This document shows, piece by piece, positions 13,126 to 18,628 of a stretch of 18,628 bases of DNA. Positions within the stretch are counted from its first letter, which is position 1, and each line of letters starts with the position of its first letter. A program made the translations under genes and the position numbers. The notes under the pieces were generated by a model. The model worked only from the letters and a program-made list of their open reading frames with translations. It made no database searches and was not told the DNA's origin. The DNA is taken from the NCBI GenBank assembly GCA_905234355.1, contig CAJOHP010000021.1, positions 1 to 18,628 on the forward strand, in the 5' to 3' direction. This DNA comes from an uncultured Prevotella sp. (GTDB lineage: Bacteria; Bacteroidota; Bacteroidia; Bacteroidales; Bacteroidaceae).

Positions 13126-16100
13126 TTAATACCACCTGACGGCGTTGCTGTAGCTGCTGCGCTTGTCATACTTGAGTGCGTCGGTCAGTGTGGCGGCGTT
13201 GCAGCGGAAGGAAAAATTGTAGCTGGTGTAGGGTGCGAGCACCACCGAGCACGCCATGTTGAAGCAGTGCAGGTCGCGCGAGAGCGATGCGGTGGTCATG
13301 GAGATTTTCTTGTTCTCGAAGTCGTAGCCCGAGGAGAAGGTGATGTTCCAACCATCGGAGAGGCGTATGTTGCCACTCATATTGAGGTTCTGCGTGAACT
13401 TATACGGATATCGCATGGTGTCGTAATTGAACTTCTTCTGGTCGGTGTTTTCTCTCATGGTGATGCCATAGCCGAAGCTGAGCGACCAGGGCAGCGAGAA
13501 GGTCATGTATCCGTCTTCGTCGGTCTCGGCTGTCCCTGCGTTGTCTTTCCTGGCTCCATGCTTTCCGGCCTCGAGGTCGGTATCGAGGTTGGTCTCGGTG
13601 CCTGTGTCGTATTCGTCGTCTTCCTGGTCAGCGTTGCGTTTCTTGTTGTTTTTTTTGTCCACCTTTTCTCCGCGTATCCACTTAAAGAAGTTGGCCACCT
13701 TGGTATTGTCGATGGTGTATGAGAGGTTTTGCGACATGCCCTGGAATCGTCCTATCTTGCCTTTCTGCCAGTAGGTGGTGTGCTCGCTGAGGCGCACCGG
13801 CCCGCCCACGCTGTCGGCCTCGTAGACGTAGCTGGCGAAGGTGGCATTGAGGTTGAAGGTGTAGCTCTTGGTGATTTTCAGTCTCAGTCGTGTGCGCAGG
13901 TCGCTCCACGGGCGTATGTCGGTGGCCATGTTGTAGTCCATGGATGCGCCGAACTCGTCGATGAGGCTTATCTTCTTGAATCCAGTGGTGTCTTCGTCGC
14001 TGCGCAGCTTCATCTCGACGTTGTTTCCTATGTCGAAGGATATGCGTCCGGTCTTTCCTCTTCCCGGCACGCCGTAGAGGCCGTTGCTGAAGGGCGAGTA
14101 CTCCACGAGCGACACGTTGCCGTCGGCATCGGTCTTCTGGTAGGTCTCGTAGTAGCCGTAGCGTGAAGCGCTGAAGTCGGGGGCATAGGTGAAGCTGAGC
14201 TGGGGCGTGAGCACGTGGCGTATAGCGTCGACCTTGTCGCCGAAGAGCTTGCGCGAGGGGATGTAGAATCCGTAGAGCTTGGTCGAGGCGGTAAGCGAGA
14301 GGTTCCAGTTGTAGACGTTGTAGAATCCGTAGGTGGTGTCGTTGACCACGGTCTGCCGCCCGGCATCCCACGACTGCATCACCTTGTTGCTGTATGTGCG
14401 GTCGGTGAGGGTGAAATTGGGATTGAGGTTGAGGTAGTTGAAGAGCGTGAAGTTGGCGTTGATGGGTATGTTGTGCTGCATGCCGTTGCGCCAGTCGCGC
14501 AGGATGTTTGTCTTCAGTATCTCGTTTTCCTTGGCGTGGAGGGAGTTGCTGAAGCTACCGGTGTAGGCCACCGATATTTTCTCGTACCACCGCTCCTTGC
14601 CTGCCATCTTCTTGCGCTTCAGGGGGTAGAAGCGGGAGACATTGATATTGAGGTCGGGAAACTTCACCGAGATGCTCGAGTCGCGCATGTTCTGGTCGAG
14701 GTTCATCGTGGTAGACACCGACATGCCTATGCTGGAGAACGACGTGCTGTAGCTGACCGACGACGTTCGCGTGGACTGCGTCATCGTCTGTGGGTTATAC
14801 ATCGACGAGAGGTTGTTCTTCTCGTAGCTCGACGTGGCGAAGTTGACACTAGCCGAGAGCGTACTGTAGGGATTGGCCTTGGCGTCCTGACGGTGGCTCC
14901 ACTGTATCTTGAAGCTGGTCTGCTTGCTGTAGTCGGGCATGTTTTTCTCGCCGTTGATGGTGTTCTGGTAGCTGCCGTAGACGGAGCCGCTGTAGCGGTA
15001 GCGCTTGCGGTAGTTGGAGGCGCCGCTGAGTCCCCATGAGCCTTTGGTGTATATCTCTCCGATGAGCTTCAGGTCCATGTGGTCGCCCAATGCGAAGTAG
15101 TAGCCTCCGTCGCGCAGATAGAATCCCCGCTCGGTCTCGTCGCCGTAGGTGGGCATGATAAATCCGCTGGAGTAGCTCTTGGTGAAGGGGAAGAAGCCGT
15201 AGGGTATGGCCAGCGGCAGGGGCACGTCGCACACGACCATGTAGGCCGGTCCGAAGACGACGTCCTTGCCAGGCCGCACCTTGGCGCGAGAGAGGGCGAG
15301 ATAGAAGTCGGGATGGGGGTCGTCGCAGGTGGTGTACTTGCCATGCTGCAGGTAGAGCTCGCCGTTGGCTCCGCGCTTCGACAGCTCAGAGGTGAGGAAT
15401 CCGTCTTCCTGCTCGGTGTAGACCTGCTGTATGAGACCCTTCTTCGTTTTGAAGTTGAACGCCATGGTGTCGCTCTCGTAGGTGTCGCTGCCCATCTTGA
15501 AGACTGGCGTGCCGGTGAGCTCGCCCGCGGCGGTGGTGTCGCGCGCGCCGGTAGCATGGACGAGCGAGGAGTCGAGACACATATAGATTTTTTCGCTCTT
15601 GAGGTCCATGTTCTGATACTTCACGTGGGCCTTGCCAAAAAGGTGGGCCATGCCCGTGGCTGCTTCATAGATGAGGGAGTCGTCGGCCGAGAAGTCCACG
15701 GGCGAGTCTATGCCGTTTTTCTTCTGCCTATTGAGCGAGTCCAGGCGCAGCGAGTCGTCGATGGCTTTATTGTGCTTCCATATAGCCAGCTCCAGAGAGT
15801 CCATGGCGGCGGTGTCGGGCAGGGCGTCATGGGGGGCAGCGAGTGTGCTGTCGACCTTGGCCATGAGGTCATTGCCAGCCATGGCCGCACTGTCGGCCGG
15901 TATGTCGAGACGCTCGCGCAGGGCTTGCAGGGCAGCGCTGTCGGCATGGAGCAGCAGCGAGTCGGCCGGCCCGACGAAGAGGCTGTCGGCAAGCGCCGTG
16001 CTCTTCCCGATGGCGGCGGCCGTCATGGCAGCCTGTGCACGGGCGTGCTGCATGGCAGATGCGTCTTGTCCGCTGCGGCGCTGGCCGGCCCGGCTGGATG

Positions 16101-16218
16101 CCGACACGCCTGTCACACGTTCTCCCTGCCGAGTGGTCTTGAAGAGCGAAAACGGTGCACAGGCCCACATCAGCATGTGGACCGCCAACAGCAAAAGAAT
16201 GCCTGTCTTCTGTTTCAC
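13126..16218 (-). CDS. lptD: LPS-assembly outer-membrane protein, LptD family
   Basis: Outer-membrane barrel that, with LptE, inserts lipopolysaccharide into the outer leaflet. The reading frame gives 1030 residues from a GTG at 16218, followed by KQKTGILLLLAVHMLMWACA, a signal sequence. Residues about 75-170 are a DSL/DSA-rich linker common in Bacteroidetes members. The LptA/OstA-like domain covers about 175-330, with YTTCDDPHPDFYLA (C298) and VVCDVPLPLAIPYGFFPF (C330), the family signature. The rest is beta-barrel, ending in aromatic VRWY as outer-membrane proteins do. An unusually charged loop at 850-902 (lysine/asparagine-rich, then acidic) lies between barrel strands. The GTG start is only 5 bp from a TAATTTTG box, so the start or the leader is unusual. 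A histidine kinase gene follows after 26 bp. Confidence 0.9.
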   Translation of the reverse strand: MKQKTGILLLLAVHMLMWACAPFSLFKTTRQGERVTGVSASSRAGQRRSGQDASAMQHARAQAAMTAAAIGKSTALADSLFVGPADSLLLHADSAALQALRERLDIPADSAAMAGNDLMAKVDSTLAAPHDALPDTAAMDSLELAIWKHNKAIDDSLRLDSLNRQKKNGIDSPVDFSADDSLIYEAATGMAHLFGKAHVKYQNMDLKSEKIYMCLDSSLVHATGARDTTAAGELTGTPVFKMGSDTYESDTMAFNFKTKKGLIQQVYTEQEDGFLTSELSKRGANGELYLQHGKYTTCDDPHPDFYLALSRAKVRPGKDVVFGPAYMVVCDVPLPLAIPYGFFPFTKSYSSGFIMPTYGDETERGFYLRDGGYYFALGDHMDLKLIGEIYTKGSWGLSGASNYRKRYRYSGSVYGSYQNTINGEKNMPDYSKQTSFKIQWSHRQDAKANPYSTLSASVNFATSSYEKNNLSSMYNPQTMTQSTRTSSVSYSTSFSSIGMSVSTTMNLDQNMRDSSISVKFPDLNINVSRFYPLKRKKMAGKERWYEKISVAYTGSFSNSLHAKENEILKTNILRDWRNGMQHNIPINANFTLFNYLNLNPNFTLTDRTYSNKVMQSWDAGRQTVVNDTTYGFYNVYNWNLSLTASTKLYGFYIPSRKLFGDKVDAIRHVLTPQLSFTYAPDFSASRYGYYETYQKTDADGNVSLVEYSPFSNGLYGVPGRGKTGRISFDIGNNVEMKLRSDEDTTGFKKISLIDEFGASMDYNMATDIRPWSDLRTRLRLKITKSYTFNLNATFASYVYEADSVGGPVRLSEHTTYWQKGKIGRFQGMSQNLSYTIDNTKVANFFKWIRGEKVDKKNNKKRNADQEDDEYDTGTETNLDTDLEAGKHGARKDNAGTAETDEDGYMTFSLPWSLSFGYGITMRENTDQKKFNYDTMRYPYKFTQNLNMSGNIRLSDGWNITFSSGYDFENKKISMTTASLSRDLHCFNMACSVVLAPYTSYNFSFRCNAATLTDALKYDKRSSYSNAVRWY

Positions 16219-16223
16219 GCCTG

Positions 16224-16231
16224 CAAAATTA
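16224..16231 (-). promoter_or_regulatory. Candidate -7 box of lptD
   Basis: TAATTTTG on the minus strand, 5 bp from the GTG start at 16218. Transcription would begin at or next to the start codon, giving a leaderless message. No TTG lies 19-21 bp upstream. The palindrome TTAACGTTAA (16269-16278) and a second CGTTAA at 16284, 11 bp after the one at 16273, lie further upstream. Confidence 0.4.
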
Positions 16232-16290
16232 CAACTAAATTACCGAATATCGTTGCGTTTCCGATAATTTAACGTTAAGTAACCGTTAAA

Positions 16291-16478
16291 GGTGGGTTCT
16301 ATTAATTAGCTTTGACAGATTTCTGAGCTGTTTTGGTTCCCATTTTGTAAGTGGAAGAAGGAGTGTAGCGGGCTACACGACTGATGAGACTTACAAAATG
16401 GAGGCAAAAGAGCCAGATGGCAAAAGGTTAATATCCCATCTATGTCAACACAAACCGTGGGAATTAATAGAACCCACC
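16291..16478. mobile_element. 188-bp MITE-like element with 17-bp terminal inverted repeats
   Basis: The ends are perfect inverted repeats, GGTGGGTTCTATTAATT (16291-16307) and AATTAATAGAACCCACC (16462-16478), flanked by TAAA on both sides (16287-16290 and 16479-16482), a 4-bp target duplication. Inside lie a 13-bp inverted repeat (16340-16352 with 16389-16401, CCATTTTGTAAGT) and at the centre a 7-bp hairpin GTGTAGC-GG-GCTACAC (16363-16378). No reading frame for a transposase is present, so it must have been moved in trans by an insertion sequence with matching ends; I do not recognise which family. It sits between the EFR1 gene and lptD, both on the minus strand, and its right end forms the last base of the EFR1 stop codon. 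Confidence 0.8.
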
Positions 16479-17314
16479 TAAAACTTGTTGCGGCGCGGGC
16501 GGCTTACTGCGGCTGTTTTGTCCGAGTTTCTTCCGAAGTAGTATTGCCCTCGTTTGCGGGTGATGTCGCCGTAGTTGATGGCGTGGCGTGGGCAGTGGTG
16601 ATAGCAGGCCAGACAGGCTGTGCACGAGCCGTCGTGGTGCCACTCGGGCAGCTCGCGACCGAAGTCGATGTTGGCCGTGGGGCACACCTGCGCGCAGCGT
16701 CGGCAGTGGATGCACTGTCCGGCATCGACGACAAAGCGCCTGTCGCTCACCATGTGTCTGTTGAAGAAGGCGCCCACGACGTGGGTGAGCAGCCACGGCG
16801 CGGGTCCCTCCACGAGGTGCTCCATGACCGTCTGCCTGTCAGCAACCGTCGTGATGAAGCGACTGAGGTCGGCTGCCGCCTGAAGGGTCTTCTGCCGCTC
16901 GCGTTCGGGCGGGTCGGTGTGCATGAAGGGCAGGCACACGTAGCTCTCGGGCATGACGAGCGCAAAGGCGGCATGGAGCGGCAACTGCTGGCTGTGCCAC
17001 AGTTGGCGGCAAAACATGTCGATGGCCTTGCCTGTGCTGTCGCCACAGGTGCACAGGGCGTAGCAGTAGTGTGGCGACGCCGCGTCCGACGCCCACGCTA
17101 TCTGTGCCTTGCTCAGGAAGCGCCTCACGATGCCGGGCGGCTGCCAGCCATGAATGGGGAAACAGAAGCCGAGGCGCTCGCCCGCTGTCAGGGCGAAAGA
17201 CAGATGGCCGTGTTGCAGCGCTTCAGCCATGCTCACAAGCTGTTCGCCAGTGGCCTCTGCCAGGCGCTGTGCTGCCCACAGGGTGTTGCCGGTACCGGAG
17301 AAATAGAATATCAT
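16478..17314 (-). CDS. EFR1-type flavodoxin / di-[4Fe-4S] ferredoxin fusion
   Basis: Cytoplasmic electron-transfer protein of 278 residues. The N-terminus MIFYFSGTGNT is the phosphate loop of a flavodoxin-like FMN domain, which fixes the start at 17314. The C-terminal part has two 4Fe-4S motifs: C201-x2-C204-x2-C207-x3-C211-P (CIHCRRCAQVCP) and C231-x2-C234-x2-C237-x3-C241-P (CTACLACYHHCP). The architecture is that of EFR1 family proteins, common in anaerobic Bacteroidetes and Firmicutes; physiological partners are not established. The usual end near RKRGQYYFG is followed here by a further 17 residues, ending at a TAG created by the mobile element's edge. Removing the element and one TAAA copy restores a TAA at the same codon, so the protein is not truncated. 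The lipoprotein gene lies 70 bp upstream on the same strand. Confidence 0.88.
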   Translation of the reverse strand: MIFYFSGTGNTLWAAQRLAEATGEQLVSMAEALQHGHLSFALTAGERLGFCFPIHGWQPPGIVRRFLSKAQIAWASDAASPHYCYALCTCGDSTGKAIDMFCRQLWHSQQLPLHAAFALVMPESYVCLPFMHTDPPERERQKTLQAAADLSRFITTVADRQTVMEHLVEGPAPWLLTHVVGAFFNRHMVSDRRFVVDAGQCIHCRRCAQVCPTANIDFGRELPEWHHDGSCTACLACYHHCPRHAINYGDITRKRGQYYFGRNSDKTAAVSRPRRNKF

Positions 17315-17384
17315 GTCGTGTTATTGTCAGGAACGAATACTTTTTGGGTGCAACGGCAGGATATGCTGGATCACAGCATGCCGC

Positions 17385-17984
17385 TCAGAAGCCTGGCTCA
17401 GCATCGCCACGCGTATAGATGGTAGAGCCGTCATCGCCGTTGCGAACGATGCCGCCGGCTATACAGAGCGTCGTTTCATCGGCACTGATGAAGCGTGCAT
17501 TCAGGCTGTAGCACACAGGAGAAGGCCAAGGGCGCTCGTCGTCGAAGGAGGCTGCAAGCACAAGGCGGTTGCCGCTGAAAGCCTCAGTAGCGTCCCGACT
17601 CCATGACAGTTGCCATGTGCCTGAGAATGTGCCATTCTCGCCTTCCACATCCTGCCAGTCGGTGTACTGCTCTTTGCCGTCGATGGTGACCAGCTGGCGG
17701 CTTTGCCACTTTCGCTGTCCGCTCAGCGTGCCGTCACGGCTCAACGTCAGGCGCTCGAAGAAGCGTCCTTTGTCCTTGACCGACTCTATGTGCCACGTGC
17801 CAGCGACAACCGGCGTGTATTGCTTCCGCAGCAACTCGGTCTTCTCGTGTGCCTCGGGGTCTGCCCACTGCGGCCTGTCGCTGCTGCAAGAGGCGAGACA
17901 GAGGGCAGCAGGCAGCATAAAGACACCACACAAAAGCGTGAGCGTATCAGCGAGGGGGATTCGTCTCAACAGTTTGTTATCCAT
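17385..17984 (-). CDS. Lipocalin-like lipoprotein of unknown function
   Basis: Lipoprotein of 199 residues. The start at 17984 (MDNKLLRRIPLADTLTLLCG) leads into a hydrophobic stretch ending in the lipobox LASC, with Cys33 as the lipidated residue; longer readings of the frame start in non-coding sequence. The mature part after a short helical spacer begins VAGTWHIESV, then LTLSRDGTLSGQRKW, a GTFSGTWQLSW strand and RLVLAASFDDE, a beta-rich pattern like lipocalin-like domains of Bacteroidetes. I cannot assign a family. It is not obviously related in sequence to the DUF4488-type protein at 2412-2909 beyond the G-x-W start of the barrel. An imperfect promoter box (TAATTTCG, 18085-18078) lies about 94 bp upstream. 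Co-transcription with the EFR1 gene is possible. Confidence 0.8.
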   Translation of the reverse strand: MDNKLLRRIPLADTLTLLCGVFMLPAALCLASCSSDRPQWADPEAHEKTELLRKQYTPVVAGTWHIESVKDKGRFFERLTLSRDGTLSGQRKWQSRQLVTIDGKEQYTDWQDVEGENGTFSGTWQLSWSRDATEAFSGNRLVLAASFDDERPWPSPVCYSLNARFISADETTLCIAGGIVRNGDDGSTIYTRGDAEPGF

Positions 17985-18160
17985 ATAGCTTACAGATATT
18001 TTAGAGCTTTGCATGGGCAGGCCGGCGTCGCACCGGCGACAACAGCCATGAGACGCCCACATGCTCATTATAGCCTGCGAAATTACGAGATTTTTCTGTA
18101 AGGCATCCATCGCCACCCAGCTTTTTACAGATATTTAACTCATCTCCCTGATGTAGATAG

Positions 18161-18464
18161 TTCATAGAGCACGAGCAGGAGTACAAGACCAGCGACATCG
18201 ACACTGAATACTGTCTGCAGGTCGATGAGATGTATCAGGACTCCGGCCTCATCAAGTTCAGGCGGTTGCCCGAGGTGCCGAAGGCTGTCTGCCTGAAACA
18301 TGTCGGGACATACAACACGTTCCCTGAGTCGTTTGCCATGGTGATGCGCTACATCGAGACCCACGGCTACAGGGTGGCGGGAAAATACCGCATACTATTA
18401 TGTGAAGGCAGAGCGCAGGTATTTGCGTCCCGACGTCGTGGATACTGTAATTTCCTTATCGTGA
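18161..18464 (+). pseudogene. Remnant of a GyrI-like effector-binding domain (MerR/AraC-type regulator C-terminus)
   Basis: The frame is open from 18161, after a TAG, and reads EYKTSDIDTEYCLQV then SGLIKFRRLPEVPKAVCLKH, GTYNTFPESFAMVMRYIE and GYRVAGKYR, the pattern of the GyrI-like ligand-binding domain that ends many MerR and AraC regulators. At about 18389 the family-like sequence moves to the frame beginning at 18390, reading YYYVKAERRYLRPDVVDTV and ending at TGA 18462-18464. A single-base loss near 18389 explains this. The DNA-binding half is absent: upstream of 18161 there is no matching sequence. The initiation signal is also missing, so I regard it as a decayed fragment. A small stand-alone effector-binding protein starting at ATG 18230 is less likely because of the frameshift. 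Confidence 0.65.
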
Positions 18465-18580
18465 GAGTACCTACTTTTGGCACACACACTACCAAGCTTT
18501 GGTACTAGGTTGTTCAATCAATATGATGTAGTCCACTTGAAAAAGTCGTTTACACCATCGAATGCCATCGCGTAGCCACT
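18465..18580. other. Intergenic stretch after the pseudogene
   Basis: No gene is visible. It contains TACTTTTG (18472-18479), a TAnnTTTG match without an upstream TTG, and a 6-bp hairpin TACCAA-GCT-TTGGTA (18490-18504) without a T-run. Any gene served by these would lie beyond the window. Confidence 0.4.
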
Positions 18581-18628
18581 CCCCTCCCTTCAAGGGGAGG
18601 GGTGCCCGAAGGGCGGGGTGGGGTCTGT
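18581..18628. repeat. REP-like double hairpin, cut by the window end
   Basis: CCCCTCCC (18581-18588) pairs with GGGAGGGG (18595-18602) across a 6-nt loop, followed directly by GCCC-GAA-GGGC (18604-18614) and a G-rich tail, GGGTGGGGT-like. Similar C-rich/G-rich palindromes are scattered between genes in many Bacteroidetes genomes. The element probably continues past the window. Confidence 0.6.

Noticed and set aside
15079..16272. 397-codon plus-strand open frame antisense to lptD
   Set aside because: It is V/G/E-rich without motifs, and the opposite strand carries the LptD signature.
17363..17379. Hairpin ATGCTG-GATCA-CAGCAT as a terminator between the lipoprotein and EFR1 genes
   Set aside because: The stem is only 6 bp and no T-run follows on the minus strand.

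Overview
The window looks like chromosomal DNA from a GC-rich member of the Bacteroidetes, most likely Prevotellaceae. The evidence is the promoter grammar: TAnnTTTG -7 boxes, several with a TTG about 19-20 bp upstream. Also consistent are A-rich translation starts without Shine-Dalgarno sites, many small lipocalin-like exported proteins, a TPR-type membrane histidine kinase, a Bacteroidetes-style LptD and an EFR1-type flavodoxin/ferredoxin. The family assignment is inference; no rRNA or tRNA is present to anchor it.

Layout. (1) 1-1506, plus strand: the 3' end of menB and complete menC, two consecutive steps of menaquinone synthesis. (2) 1490-5721, minus strand: a SprT-like metalloprotease whose end overlaps menC; a secreted DUF4488-type lipocalin-like protein with a strong terminator; a membrane-spanning regulator with a lipocalin-like outer part and a cytoplasmic LuxR-like helix-turn-helix; and an AlbA/ATPase/winged-helix protein. 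(3) 5722-6109: a 388-bp divergent regulatory region. (4) 6110-9701, plus strand: a short GH106-like glycosidase and a sialate-O-acetylesterase-type SGNH esterase, a plausible pair for trimming acetylated rhamnose-containing glycans. (5) 9727-17984, minus strand: an exported cupin-carboxymuconolactone decarboxylase fusion, a TPR-sensor histidine kinase, LptD, a 188-bp transposase-less mobile element, the EFR1 protein and a lipocalin-like lipoprotein. (6) 18161-18628: a frameshifted remnant of a GyrI-like effector-binding domain and a double-hairpin repeat running off the window.

The most notable signal is a small putative signalling circuit at 2412-4139. The regulator gene and the secreted-protein gene just downstream each have a promoter carrying GTTTGCA direct repeats 11 bp apart. 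In both, the repeat array starts exactly 32 bp from the edge of the -7 box. The regulator's extracytoplasmic part also looks like the protein it would control (both start with L-[HQ]-G-A-W). This suggests a one-component membrane sensor that regulates itself and a lipocalin-like output protein.

The second is the 188-bp element at 16291-16478. It has perfect 17-bp terminal inverted repeats, a TAAA target duplication and nested internal hairpins. It landed exactly on the stop codon of the EFR1 gene, converting an inferred TAA to TAG without changing the protein.
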